Assembly: GCA_039707655.1 (NCBI GenBank)
Contig: CM077664.1
Location: forward strand, 121,990,485-122,054,484
DNA: 64,000 bases
Reading direction: 5' to 3'
Source of the DNA: Elymus sibiricus
Lineage: Eukaryota; Streptophyta; Magnoliopsida; Poales; Poaceae
Positions 33,703-46,289 of this stretch are shown piece by piece (positions within the stretch are counted from its first letter, which is position 1; each line of letters begins with the position of its first letter). A model generated the notes under the pieces. That model made no database searches and was not told the origin of the DNA. It was given only the letters and a program-made list of their open reading frames with translations. The translations under genes were made by a program, and so were the position numbers.

Positions 33703-36700
33703 CCCCCCCGCAGTCGAAGCGTCGCCAGAGACACAGAGACTGGAACGAAACTCCTCGAAGGTGGAAGTAGGCAGTCCCTTAGTCATCACATCGGCGAACT
33801 GTTGTGCGGTCGGAACATGAAGAACCCGAATGCGTCCAAGGGCTACCTGTTCGCGAACAAAGTGAATGTCCAGCTCGATGTGCTTCGTCCGGCGATGATG
33901 AACGGGGTTGGCGGAAAGGTACACCGCGGAGACGTTGTCACAGTAGACAACCGTGGCCTGTGAGATGTCGTGATGCAACTCCTGAAGTAGCTGTCGAAGC
34001 CAGGTGCACTCGGCGACTGCGTTAGCCACCGCTCGGTACTCGGCCTCCGCGCTAGAGCGCGACACTGTGGGTTGTCGTTCCGACGACCACGAGATGAGTG
34101 AGGGACCGAGGTAGACGCAGTAGCCGGAAGTGGAGCGACGTGTGTCGGGACAGCCAGCCCAATCAGCATCCGAATAGGCCACCATATCCATAGAGGGGGA
34201 CGCCGTGAGAGTGAGTCCGAGGGACATCGTGCCACAGATATAGCGGAGTATCCGTTTCACGAGCGTCCAATGAGAGTCACGGGGGGCGTGCATATGGAGA
34301 CACACCTGCTGGATAGCATACTGCAAGTCTGGTCTGGTGAGCGTCAGATACTGGAGAGCACCAACAATAGACCGGTAGAATGGGGCGTCCGACGCTGGGA
34401 ACCCTTCCAGAGCAGAAACCTTGGCCTTCGTGTCAACAGGAGTAGCGACAGGATGACAGTTGAGCATACCGGCGCGCTCAAGCAGCTCATGCGCATACTT
34501 CTGTTGATGAAGAAAGAAGCCGTCGGGTCGTCGAACGACCTCAATGCCAAGGAAGTAATGTAGAGCGCCCAAATCCTTGATGACAAACTCGTCACGCAGC
34601 CGGAGAGTAATCTGTTGAAGAAGGGCTGCGGAGGAGGCCGTCAGGATGATGTCGTCGACATAGAGCAACAAGTAAGCAGTCATGTCGCCATGGTGATAGA
34701 CGAACAACGAGGCGTTCGAGCGAGTGACACAGAAGCCCAGTGTCTATAGAAAACCGGCGATACGCTGGTACCAGACGCGAGGCGCTTGCTTAAGGCCATA
34801 GAGAGACCGAGACAGCAAGCACACGTGGCCAGGATGAGTGGCGTCGACGAAACCAGTGGGTTGCTCACAGTAGACCTGCTCCGCAAGGTGACCATGAAGA
34901 AAAGCGTTGGAGACATCCATCTGATGAACATGCCAGCCACGAGAGACCGCCAGCTGGAGAACGGTGCGGATCATGCCCGGTTTGACAACCGGTGCAAACG
35001 TCTCGGTGAAGTCAACACCAGCACGCTGACGGGAAGCCACGGACCACCCAGCGAGCCTTATAGCGCTCAAGAGTGCCATCGGAGCGGGTCTTATGACGAA
35101 AAACCCACTTGCCGCTGATGACGTTGGCACGAGGAGGCCGGGGAACCAGTGTCCAAGTGCGGTTCCGCTATAGAGCATCGAACTCTTCCTGCATCGCGGC
35201 AAGCCAGTGAGGATCACGGAGGGCTACCCGGGCGGATGCGGGAATCGGTGATGGCTCGGAGGTGGATGCAGCGAGAAGATACTCGTCGCTGGAGTACCGC
35301 AGGCTCGGACGATGGACACCGGCCCTGGCCCGCGTCAGAGGGAGAGACGGCAACTCCGGTACCGCCGCGGTGGAGGACGGTGAGGTGGCAGAAGCCCCGG
35401 CCGCGCCAGAGGCCGAGGAGGCGGGTGACGCCGTGGCGCCAGGCGTAGCCGGAGAGGAGGGCTCGGGGGACTCCAAGGGTGCCGAGTCGGCGACCGCCCT
35501 GGAGCCCGAACCACCGGGCGTCGAGGGGGCGCGGCTGGAGTCAGAGGCCGCGGGTCGACCCACGACGCGAGGAGCGCCAAAGCCTGGGGGCGGTCCGAGG
35601 ACCGACCGAGGCCGTCCACCAGACGGTGTCGCCAAAGGGCCGCCGGTGGCCGGCGACGAAGTGACGGCGGCGGGTACCTGCTAAAACGGAAACACCTTCT
35701 CATCAAAGTAAACATGTCGCGAGGTGAACACTCGGTGTGAGACGGGATCGTAGCAGCGGTATCCTTTGGTGTTGGGTGGGTAGCCAAGAAAGATGCAGGC
35801 AACAGACCGAGGTGCAAGCTTATGAGGTGTGGTAGCGGTGATGCTAGGGTAGCAGAGACAGCCGAAAATGCGAAGCTCATCATAAGATGGGGGTGCACCG
35901 AAGAGAAGATGATGAGGTGCAAAGTGTCCGCGAGTACGACAGGGGCGGATGTTAAGGAGGAGTGATGCAGTGGCAAGGGCGTCAGGCCAGAAGCGCGGAG
36001 GCACATTGGCATGGAAGAGAAGCGTACGCACGCAGTCGTTAAGGGTGCGAAGAACGCGTTCAGCACGACCGTTCTGTTGCGAAGTATAGGGGCAAGTGAG
36101 ACAAAATGTCGTGCCATGTGTGGTGAGGAGAGTGCGAACAGCCAGGTTGTCAAACTCCTTCCCGTTATCCGTTTGTAACGAAAGAATGGGACGCCCAAAC
36201 TGCGTGAAAACATAGGAGTAAAAGGCAGCAAGAGTAGATATAGCATCGGACTTGCGCCGCAACGGGAAGGTCCACACATAATGCGAAAAATCATCAAGGA
36301 TGACAAGATAGTAAAGATAGCCCGTGTTACTTGCGACTGGAGAGGTCCACACATCACTATGAATTAACTCAAACGGATACGATGCAACATGAGAAGAAGC
36401 CCTAAAAGGAAGCCGAGCATGTTTGCCAAGGCGACAAGCATGACAAGAGTGATCATCGTTCTTATTACACGTGAATGAAAAACTCCGAAGTATATGACGA
36501 AGGGTGGCGAGGTTGGGATGACCCAAGCGAGCATGCCAAAGGTCCACACCGGTGGCGAGGGCGACAGGAGCGGCGGAGGTGGTGGAGGCGGTGGAGCGGA
36601 CCGGGTAGAGCTCGTCAGGGCTGTCACATCGGTGGAGCACCATCCGGGTACAAGCGTCCTTGACAGAGAAACCAAACTCATCAAACTCAACGGTAACAGG

Positions 36701-38161
36701 ATTTTCACGTGTAAAGTAACGAACGGAAACAAGATTTTTAATAAGATCAGGAGAAACTAAGATGTTAGATAATGAAAGTGGAGTAGACGTAGAAGGAAAA
36801 GATGCATGTCCTATGTGGGTAATGGGTAGGGAGGAACCGTCACCGATGGTGATGCGAGTAGAAGTGTTGACGGGATAGGAGGTGTGGAGGTTACCAGGAT
36901 GAGCAGCCATGTGAGCAGTAGCTCCAGTGTCCATGTACCAGTCACCGCCACCCGTATAGTTGGACGGGGTGGGAGCGGAGTGTAGAGCCGCCAGCAAGGC
37001 CGGGTCCCAAGGCGCGGGGGGAAGCACGGGGACCGGCGACTGTGGCGGGGCCGTCAAGGGCAGCGGCGGCAGCCCTCCTGACTGCGGCGGCTGTCCATAG
37101 GAGAGGGGCCCATAGGGCGGCACGTAGGGTTGCGGCGCGGCGTAAAACGTCTGATGCGAGGGAGGCCGCGCGCCGAGGATACCGGGAGCAGGCGCACGTG
37201 GAACCGACATGGAGTAGCCGTGCACTACACCGGTCCACGGGTTCTGGCCGGCGTACCACGGGGCTGGCTGAAACTGCTGCGGAGGACGGGCGACTCCGCC
37301 CTGTGCGCCGTTGGGCTGCTGCTGCTTGCGCCCGCCACGCCGACCCCCGTGGCGACCCCCGTTGGCAGCCGGGCCCGGCTGCTGCGGCGGGAGGGGGGCC
37401 GGCGCCTGCGGGTAAGCTGGCGGCGGCGGGAGGGCCGACGCGGGGCGCGGCTGAGGAGCAGGCAGCGCCGAGCCGCCACGGGTGCCGGTGGTGAGGGCAG
37501 TGTGCGTGGCCCGTGTCCGCGCCATCTTCATCCGTCGCTCCTCGAGCTTCAGGTACGCCACCACTTTAGCAAAGGTCGGCTCCGGGATGAGGGTAAGGTT
37601 GGAGGCGGCGTTCCCAAAGTCTTCGTTGAGACCGGCGGTGAGGGTGCTGATGAGGAGCTCGTCGTCGACCGTCTCGCCAAGATCACGGAGCTTATCGGCA
37701 AGCTTTTTGAGGCGCATGCAAAAATCATCGATGGATGAATCGAGCTGCTGGCACCCGTAAAACTCGCCGTGAAGGAGGACCTTGCGCTGAAGTTTGTTGT
37801 CGGTGAAGAGGCCGTTGAGCTTGGTCCAAACGGCGTAGGCGTCGTCCTCGTCACACACCGCCGTGTGGAAGAGGTCCTTTGAGATGGTGAGGTAGAACCA
37901 GCGGATGATGGTGGCGTCGAGAATCATCCAGTCCTCGTCATTCACCATGAGGCGAGAATCCACGGTGCCATCAACGTGACCGTGTAGCAGGTACTCATGG
38001 AACACCAAGGAGAAGTACCTCTTCCAGGCAGAGTAGGATGCGGTGGACTGATCAAGGATCACCGGGACGCGGTCGAAGATGTTGAGATCGCGAACGAGGA
38101 TAACATCAGGGCCGGCGAACGGGTTGCTGCCGGAGGAGACCGAAGACCCCGGGGAGGCCAT
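33697..38161 (-). pseudogene. gag-pol of the copia element, three TAG stops and one frameshift
   Basis: Reading from ATG at 38161: gag (residues 1-220), a proline- and glycine-rich linker with no visible CCHC knuckle, protease (WYMDTGATAHMA), and the GAG-pre-integrase zinc site (LWHARLGHPN then CHACRLGKHA). The integrase follows with its DDE residues in SDVWTSP, LQTDNGKEF and NGRAERVLR. TAG at 35681-35683 stops this 826-residue part. The same frame goes on, with further TAG at 35168-35170 and 34744-34746 and a one-base insertion near 35030 (TTCCCGTCAGC). Reverse transcriptase (FTETFAPVVK, QMDVSNAFLHG, YGLKQAPRVWY, LLLYVDDII) and RNase H (YSDADWAGCPDTRRSTSGY, then SSAEAEYRA) follow. CAG at each TAG would restore the protein. 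The true stop TGA lies in the 3' LTR. Confidence 0.93.
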
Positions 38162-38383
38162 GGCAGCTGGGCGGGTCGATGGGAGGGAGGGAAGCGGCGG
38201 CTAGGGAGGGTTAGGGTTAGGGTGGCGGAAGCGGTGAAGGGAGGCATCGGCAACACGAGCGGCGGCGGCGGCTGGGAGGAGCGGCGGCGGCGGCGGTGTG
38301 TGGCGGCGGCGGGATGCGGCGGCGGCGGCGGCGGCGCGAGGGGAGGCGCGGCGGCGGCGGCTAGGGTAGGAACGTGGGGGAAA

Positions 38384-38392
38384 CTGATACCA
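38384..38392 (-). promoter_or_regulatory. Primer-binding site of the copia element, initiator tRNA-Met
   Basis: TGGTATCAG on the minus strand, directly after the 5' LTR. This is the standard copia primer site. Confidence 0.9.
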
Positions 38393-38549
38393 TGTAGAGA
38401 CTTAGGTTTAGGCCGTGCAACTCACAATGCATTGATCGGGTGCACTAGGCACGTATATATGATGTACAAGACGGGCCACAACCTCAACTATATAGGAAAA
38501 CTAGGAGGTGGGCCTACGACACAATATACATGCACAAAGATATTCAACA
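38393..38549 (-). repeat. 5' LTR of the copia element
   Basis: 157 bp, identical to the 3' LTR except for TATATAGG in place of TATACAGG and AAAACTAGG in place of AAAAATAGG. Confidence 0.95.
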
Positions 38550-39203
38550 TGGACAAGGTACCAACAGGTGGCGGGGAGGCGATCTGGCCTGCCGGGTGAT
38601 TCAACCTCTCTTAGGGCGTCGGCTTGGACCCCCTCAGAGTAATGCCATGCCCTCTCCCAGAACTTCCGTTCGGTGAGTTCTTGTTACTATCACCTGGAAA
38701 GGGTCCACGAGGAGGGTCTGAATGCAACATGGCTCGAGCGAGGTTGGCGTAGAGGAAGAATAGTGGGCGGGGAAGAGGATGTTGGCTGAGTGTGGCAGAG
38801 TAGCGGCAAGGGGGAGAGTGTCGGTTCATATAGTCGTGCTCTGGCGGGAAAATGGTTGGATAAAGGGCACATAGAGGAGGGAAAATGGGCGTGATGCAAT
38901 GGCCACCACTAATGGGCGCTTTCCTAGTGGAAACGACCATTGTTAGGAGAAGAAGAAGAGGAAGAAAATGATTGAAGTTTCCCTCCCGCGCGGGCAGTTT
39001 GATATGGCATGCGCTCACCCAACCTTCAAATTAATATGGAGGCTATGTCCGTTTGTTTGAAGTGCGCTCCAAAAATTATGAAGTCCGAGGGCAATATGGC
39101 GACTTTGCTAGACCCACATTTTGAGCCCCACACTACATACTATGGTCTTATTTATATATTATGGCAATCGGACCGATATGCGCATCTGCTAGAGCCGCTC
39201 TAA

Positions 39204-39430
39204 CTCAAAAGTAGAGATTTAGAATGTGAATAACCCCTGAGGCCTTTAAAAAAACAATTGGTATGATCTCTGTCTTTTCATTAAGAAGAAGAGAATTGGC
39301 AGCTAATAAGGAAAACTAGCCGAAAACCTGATACAACATCGATACACACAGTCACACACGTCAACTTCGAGGTTGCGCAGTAGGCGAGTCGATGACTCTG
39401 CCACCCAAGTGCCCATTGACGGCACCCTAC
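39204..39430 (-). mobile_element. Possible 3' end of a LINE, minus strand
   Basis: On the minus strand the part 39245-39430 ends CTTCTTCTTAATGAAAAGAC, close in pattern to plant LINE 3' tails (TTCTTCTTAATGAAA). No LINE frame is present, so it would be a 5'-truncated remnant. Confidence 0.3.
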
Positions 39431-39929
39431 TAATGAGTCTAAATCTTCTTTACTTTTACCTTTAATTTTTATGTAGTAGTCGTAGGATTGTCGGATTTTA
39501 TTGTGTTCGCACACCCTTTTTATTGATTTCATCAGGATCTTAACCGAGGAGGGGATCTGAAGCATTAAAGAGGAGAACACGAGTATATGGGTGAAAATCA
39601 CGTTTATTCCCGTGGTGGAAACTTGCCATAAAAATAAGCGATCAACAGAGCAAATTTCAGTCGTGACAGTCTCCAGGAGAGAAGACAGTGCCTTGTACTA
39701 GCGCGTTCGCTTGTACAAGCGCTCGTACCATGTAGCACCACCTCCCTCTGGTCGACTATTTCACCCCGATGGCTTCAGATCACGAATCAGAGTTACAGAG
39801 AGCCCAATAACTCCAGTAGAACCAAGAATCCTAGCCTCCAGAAGGGGTTCTGAGGGGGAATCGATAGAAGGGCTCCATCGCGCCATCATCTTGATCCAAG
39901 GAGACTCCAACATCAACCATTGTCATCAT
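39431..39929 (+). repeat. Athila-type LTR fragment, interrupted by an Angela element
   Basis: The start TAATGAGTCT and the following 150 bp align with the LTR start at 22729 (TGATGAGTCC). The later part, with GGGGGAATCGATAGAAGG and CATCATCTTGATCC, matches the layout of that LTR near 23150-23230. No polypurine tract precedes it, so it is a 5' or solo LTR. The remainder is expected right of the window. Confidence 0.6.
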
Positions 39930-41940
39930 TGGAGGAGATATGCCCTAGAGGCAATAATAAATGTTATTATTTATCTCCATGTTCGTAATTAAGTTTATAT
40001 TCCGTGCTATAACTGCTATGGTTCTCGAGTCTGCAATAACCACGAGGCTCGAAGGAAGACTCATATGCACGTGTGGAATAATAAACGGTCAAATGTATTC
40101 CTAGTCTGGCCTCTAAGACTAGCTCAAGTGTTGCATGATGGTTCTGTTTTCCTGATCATGGGCATGACTATGTCGGCAACTTTGAGGACAAAATGTTAGA
40201 AGAACATTTGTGTTGAATCGACCCGAATTGATATTATTCTATGAGATACATTAGTCACAAGTTAATGGTTAATAACACAGAGAAAGTTAATGTTTGCATA
40301 ATTCCTTAGACCATGAGAGTATCGAGTTCCTTCGCACTTGCTTCATGAACTTTGGGGCTTGTTAAACGTCATCCGTAAATGAGTGGCTATTACGGCGGCT
40401 TACGGGTTCATGGAAAAGTATGACAAGTAACTTGATAGCTCAAGATTGGGATTTGCTCCTCCGACGATGGAGAGATATTCTCTGGGCCCTCTCGGTGTCA
40501 CGGTATCCATCATCGTCTGGCCAGACACAGCGTGATTTGATCACGGGGATGCCGGAACACGGGAACGAGAAAAGAGTACAAAACCGGCAACGAGGCAACT
40601 GGCATAGTGGACAAAGTTGTTGATCCACGGGGATGCCGATAAATCTCACCTCGGATATTTTTAACATATCGTGAAGCAACGGGAATAGCACACGGCGACT
40701 GGAGGTTCACTCGAATATTTATTCGTGTGGGTATAGGGGTCAATATGGGTGTCCACGGCTCCGATGTTGATCGTTGATCGAAAAGTGTTCCGGTCATGTC
40801 TATACTTCACCGAACCTATAGGGTCACACGCTTAAGGGTCATCTATCTACTGAATACTAGACAGGGAGTCCGAGAGAAAGTCACCGGAAAAGTTTCGGAG
40901 ATGACGGAAAAGTTCCGGAGAGAAAACCGGAAGTGTTTCGGAGCTGCCGGAATTGTTTCGGAGAAAAACGAAAATGTTTCGGAATAAAACCGTCATACCG
41001 GAAATGTTCCGGAGAGTGTTCAGAATAATTTTAGAGGGTGTCGGAAATGTTCTGGGATCTTCCGGAATTTTTCAGAAAAAATAGTCGCGGAAAACATCTT
41101 TTCCCAGCGTGAGGGGACAAGATCCCACGATACGTGGGGGCTGTTTTGGGCTGTTTTGGGGGCGCCCCCCCTTGAGGGGGCAGCCCCTTGTGGCTGGACA
41201 AAGGTGTTGGGGGCCCCCCATGGTGGGGGGCAGCCCCCACAAATGGTGGAAAGTGTTGGGAGGTGGTGGGGCCCCATGTGGGAACACCATGTTGGGAAGC
41301 CATGGACAAGGGGACATGCTTTCTCCTTGTTTGGTGGGTGCATGTTTAGTGGGCTGAAATTTCATCCCCCCTCCACCCCTTCCACCACTATATAAGGAGG
41401 AGAAGAGGTGCTCTCCAACTCCACTCCAACTCTCTCACAAATGCCATGCATGATCTGGCTTTCTTCTCTCCCTCCCACGAAATAGTTTCGTAGAGCCGAA
41501 AGGCTGTCTGGGTTCCGGTGAGAACTAGTTCTGGACAGCGAAGCCCTGCCAGATAGGTGACACCGTATGTGTGCAAACCCGTAGAGAGGTCGTAGGTTCG
41601 ATCTTTTGCCCGAGGGGCTGTTCGAGTGTCCTCCCGAAGGGCTGTCCGAGTGACCGTTCGAGTTTTAAGGGTCCTCCCGGAGGGCTGGCCATGACACCGT
41701 CCGAGGGACTATCCGACCGCCTCCCGAAGGGCTGTCCGAGGAGCAGACGAGGGAGAACATCCTCGCGGTTGGGAGGTTGTAAATCCTAGCTGCGGGGATC
41801 TGCACCGATGATCTACATCGACTCTACTTCCACTGCGCTACGAGTCGGTAATGATCAGATCAAACCTTGTATGCAGTCTCCATAGTGGTCCTGGGCGTGC
41901 TCACTGTACCGAATTTTTTTGTTTTCTGTCGCGTTCCCCA
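39930..41940 (+). repeat. 5' LTR of the Angela-type element
   Basis: It starts TGGAGGAGATATGCC and ends GCGTTCCCCA, about 2.0 kb. It closely parallels the solo LTR at 60717-62833 along its length, including the CCGGAAA-rich part (40880-41060) and the CCTCCCGAAGGGCTGTCCGAG part (41625-41745). The primer-binding site TGGCATCATGAGCC follows four bases later. Confidence 0.85.
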
Positions 41941-41944
41941 GCAG

Positions 41945-41958
41945 TGGCATCATGAGCC
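41945..41958 (+). promoter_or_regulatory. Primer-binding site of the Angela-type element
   Basis: TGGCATCATGAGCC is a mutated form of the usual initiator tRNA-Met site TGGTATCAGAGC. It lies four bases after the LTR end. Confidence 0.65.
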
Positions 41959-44130
41959 GTGCTATGCGTAGATGCAGGTTACGATCTAGAATACATAGAG
42001 ATGTATGGGTGTTGCACAATATAATTTGTAGTAGATGAGTTCTATTACTGAAAATTATTTGTACGGGTAGCAGATGAAATCTGTTACCCGAAGTTCTTGT
42101 TGCTTCCCTAAAATTTGCGCAATTCTGATCTTGATAACGGCATGGTGGAGTTTCAATGTTCTGGCAATCCGCGATCCCGATTGATCAACGAAGTGCTAAC
42201 AGTTCGTTGAATTCCACCATAGTTAGAGAGAAAGATGAAATTTCGCAGACTAAAGGGCAATGCAGATATGATCTGCACGGGGGTCATGCGTATGACGAAG
42301 TTCAGTATGGGGCTCGAGATTTTATTATCTTGTGTTTCATACACCCCGTAAAGTTAATCTAGCGACTTGAATAATCATACTTGATGATGGACGAAGGTAG
42401 CTTCGGTTTGTTTCGAAACCTTAGAAGCCACATAAAATAAATTTTTGCATAAACCGATTAGAGGCGTCTAACTTGGTTTTGCAGGATGACATGAGATGTG
42501 CATGTGATGTGGTATAGTAGTTCTCATATTTAATTTGATTATGTATGAGATGACTATATAATGTAAATTAACATGACCTGCGTGTCATGATTCGGCATGA
42601 TGGCTGGAGCCATATGATTGTCACTTTAATGACCTATGTGTCAACCTTAAGTAATGCACTTATTTTATTAGCTATAGAGATAGCAATATCATCTGGTGCA
42701 TCGACAAGGTGGTGGCAATCTTCGCGAAGGTGAACACCGACGCGAATACCGAAGACGAAGAAATTAAAGACTTCTCCGTCAGAAAGGGCTATACCATATC
42801 ATGCTATTATGAATTGCCTGAGATGTTAATCCCTTATGATGCACCCTTTTGATTGCGCGGTAGTCGCTTTTATTAGGGTGATCTCTCACTTAAAATATCA
42901 AGTAGTTAGTGTTCTCCCAAGTGTAGCACCGTCACGGCACCTATCTTTTCGGGGTGCGCCATGGTTGCATGGGTACGAATGATTAGAGAAGTGTGAGGCG
43001 GGTGAGGTCAGACCTCGCAGCAAGATCACTTGGTTGTCTTGACGTTCATGGCAGGATCGTCCTGAGCTCGGAACACACGCATCGAAAGATGAACAAGAGT
43101 CACATAGAGATGTGATCGGCAAGTTGGCCTACCGATTCAAATTCCCGTCATGAGATGATGATTCTATGGCGATGAATTGAAGTCTGGATCTTGTATCACT
43201 CAAAATCAATTATGAGAGATATTGATTTGAGTGGGAGCGCACTTTAGAATTAATTCTTTTAATTCTCAGTGCAATTAATTATGAACACTGTCTAAGTGTG
43301 ATTTGCATAATAGTTGTAGAACAATGGCTCACGTTTCCACCTTCCCTGTTAAAATTGAATAAGTTGTTACTTATCTGGTTAAAACTTTACGATTGGTAAT
43401 GTAATGTGAGGATTGTCCTCAAGAGTGCCGAGAAGGACTTTGTCCTATCGCATGCTTTTGGTATTCTCCCGCTAATGCTATGGATGATGAGACTCTTGTC
43501 CTTCGATCCAAAAACTAGAATTTCGTTACGATCAAGTGCAATATGTTTGCTTCCATGAGACCTGAACTTCAAAAGTTTGGGATAGCTATGTGATATTCAT
43601 GGAACTAAAAATTAGTTTCAGATACAAACAAAGGCTAGAAGATATGGGATATCCAAAGCAATGTTTGTTTTGCAAACTATTAGTAAAAGTGTTTACTATG
43701 CATTAGACTAATACAAGAGGGATCCAGAAGAACGCATGTCATGAAATGAAGGTGAATAAAACAATAACTTAAAGAGAAAGGAAGTGTCCGAAGGGTGTTA
43801 GTGAAACTTACATGCCTAGGAAGTCCGAGGCTGACGCCACTCTCAAAGTTGGGTGCTTCTTCTGGGAGTAGGAGAAATATTTGAAGTAAAACTGTTAGAA
43901 GTATAAAGGCAAAAAGAGAGAAGACTGGAATATCCAGCTCATGTATGAAAGTCATACAGGCTATTGATGTATAGAAGGCTGGTCAAAGAAATAGTTCTTG
44001 GGAATTATGATTAAACATGTTAATCACTGATTCTTGGGTATTGTGAGTTGATCACAGAGATACCCGCTCAATTGCATTCTGTTGCGACTCGATGCAAGAA
44101 CTACTATGGCCTAAAAGACTTGCCGGAAAT
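41959..44130 (+). pseudogene. Decayed gag region of the Angela-type element
   Basis: Position says gag and the start of pol, but no frame longer than about 90 codons remains and no gag motif can be read with confidence. Stops and frameshifts are spread throughout. Confidence 0.45.
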
Positions 44131-45750
44131 TGATGTCTACTACACAACTTATTCTTGTAGACTCATGTTGGGCCTCCAAGCGCAGAGTTTTGTAGGACAG
44201 TAGCAATTTTCCCTCAAGTGGATGACCTAAGGTTTATCAATCCGTGGGAGGCGTAGGTTGAAGATGGTATCTCTCAAACAACCCTGCAACCAAATACAAG
44301 AAATCTCTTGTGTCCCCAACACACCCAATACAATGGTAAATTGTATAGGTGCACTAGTTCGGCGAAGAGATGGTGATAAGAGTGTAGTATGGATAGTAGA
44401 TATAGGTTTTTGTAATCTGAAAATATAAAAACAGCAAGGTAACGAAAAGTAAACGGGAATAAAAACGGTATTGCAATGCTTAGAAACAAGGCCTAGGGTT
44501 CATACTTTCACTAGTGCAATCTCTCAACATTGTTGACATAGTTGAATCATATGTAAATCCCTCACGTGCAACAAAAAGTTCACTCCAAAGTCACAAATAG
44601 CGGAGAACAAACGAAGAAATTATTGTAGGGTACGAAACCACCTCAAAGTTATCCTTCCCGATCAATCTTATGAGCCATCCCCATTAATTGTCACGAACAG
44701 CCCTAGAGATCGTACTAAAATAACACCTTAAGATACACATCAACCAAAACCCTAATGTCACCTAGGCACTCCAATGTCACCACGAGTACCCACGGGTTTG
44801 ATTATACGATATGCATCACACAATCTCAGATTCATCTATTCAAACCAACACAAAGAACTTCAAACAGTGCCCCAAAGTTTCTACCGGAAAGTCAAGACGA
44901 AAACGTGTGCCAACCCTTATGCATAAATCCCCAAGGTCACGGAACCCGCAAGTTGATCACCAAAACATACATCAAGTTACTCAAGTGAATATCCCATTGT
45001 CACCACAGATATTCATATGCAAGACATACATCAAGTGTTCTCAAATCCTTAAAGACTCAATCCGATAAGAAAACTTCAAAGGGAAAAACTCAATTCATCA
45101 CAAGAAGATAGAGAGGGGAAAACTCCATATGATTCATCTATATCAACAAAGTTCGCGATACATCAAGATCGTGCCATCTCAAGAACACGAGAGAGAGAGA
45201 GATCAAACACATAGCTACTGGTACAAACCCTCTGCCCCGAGGGTGAACTACTCCCTCCTCGTCATGGAGACCGCCGGGATGATGAAGATGGCCTCCGGTG
45301 ATGCCTTCCCCCCTCCGGCAGGGTGCCGGAAAAGGGCTGTAGATGGGATCTCTCTGGTACAGAGGCTTGCGGCGGCGTAAAAACTCATCTAGGTTAACTT
45401 TCGGGGGTTTCTGAATATATAGGATTTTTCAGCATTGGAATCACGTCAAACGGAGCCACGTGGGCCCCACGAGGTACCAGGGCGCGCCCTGGTGCCTCGT
45501 GGGCACTGGGTGGCCCCCCTCCAGTGGGTCTTGGTGCCAATATTTTTTATTTGTCCAATAAAAAATCTCCAAAAAGTTTCAGCTCATTTGGAAAACTTTC
45601 ATTTCTGCACAAAAAACAACACCACGGTAGTTCTGCTGAAAACAGCGTCAGTCCGGGTTAGTTCTAATCAAATCATACCAAAACCATATAGAATTGTTAT
45701 AAATATGGCATGCATACTTCATAAATTATAGATACGTTGGAGACGTATCA
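44131..45750 (-). mobile_element. Solo LTR of 1620 bp nested in the Angela-type element
   Basis: On the minus strand it runs from TGATACGTCTCCAACG to GTAGACATCA. It is flanked by the perfect duplication GAAAT (44126-44130 and 45751-45755). No coding domain or second LTR is present. The TGATACGTCTCC start belongs to an LTR type I know as common in Triticeae, but I cannot name the family with certainty. The orientation is inferred from that start. Confidence 0.85.
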
Positions 45751-46289
45751 GAAATGAGGTTTAGATACGCGCTGGGAACATAGTAAATGTTACTATACCT
45801 TCCATTGGTGTATTACCTATGTATTTAATTTCATAATTCATTTTTGGAGTTTCATACACTCTAGCCCATTGCATAAGGTATCTTGTAAGGAGGTTGTTCA
45901 TAAGAGAACTTTTGATGTTCGGTGTTATGAATAACATAAGGGCCATACTTTCATTATGAATGAGATGTATGTTATGAATATTGATAATAATACATTACCT
46001 CTGTATTTACTTTCATAATTCATTTTAGAGTTTTATACACTCTAGCCCATTTGCATAATGTTTGTTGCAAGAGTGTTGTTCATAAAAGAACGATTGTTGT
46101 TCAGTATCATGAATAACATAAGGGCCATGCTTCCATCATGGATGGGATGTATGTTATGAATATTGATGGTAATATGATACATCCATAACACTGACGCTAA
46201 ATGCCACAAGACTAAAAGAATACCACATATGTGTGGCACTGCATTTGGTCACATTGGAGAAACCCGCATGGAAAAATTCCATTATGATG

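Larger units (their letters stand above)
33546..38549 (-). mobile_element. Ty1/copia retrotransposon with 157-bp LTRs, nearly complete
   Basis: LTRs at 33546-33702 and 38393-38549 flank a minus-strand gag-pol. The LTRs differ at 2 of 157 positions. Flanks are CGGAC (33541-33545) and TGGAC (38550-38554), a 5-bp duplication with one C/T difference. The primer-binding site and polypurine tract are in place. LTRs this short with a compact pol suggest the Ale/Hopscotch-like group of copia elements, by resemblance. The coding region has three TAG stops and one frameshift, so it cannot make its own enzymes, although the structure is young. Confidence 0.95.
31639..39200. mobile_element. Harbinger-like DNA element with nested insertions
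   Basis: Left end GAGCAACTCTAGCAGATGAG at 31639. The right end, read on the minus strand from 39200, is GAGCGGCTCTAGCAGATGCG. The first 18 bases match at 15. Both are flanked by TAA (31636-31638 and 39201-39203), the duplication expected for PIF/Harbinger elements. Removing the copia element (5.0 kb) and its duplication leaves about 2.55 kb. On the minus strand, sequence around 38560-39018 and 33430-33545 has coding character and would be continuous without the copia element, with pieces such as MIEVEATIKEGYKD. No DDE transposase is visible, so this may be a non-autonomous or gutted copy. The pairing of ends is by my own reading. Confidence 0.5.

Noticed and set aside
35681..35683. Programmed TAG read-through in the copia gag-pol
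   Set aside because: Two more TAG stops and a frameshift follow in the same gene, and CAG restores all three sites, so decay is the simpler reading. It is kept as a low-interest finding only.
41020..41395. Overlapping glycine- and proline-rich frames near 41020-41395
   Set aside because: They lie in a GGGG/CCCC-rich part of the Angela LTR and have no conserved features.
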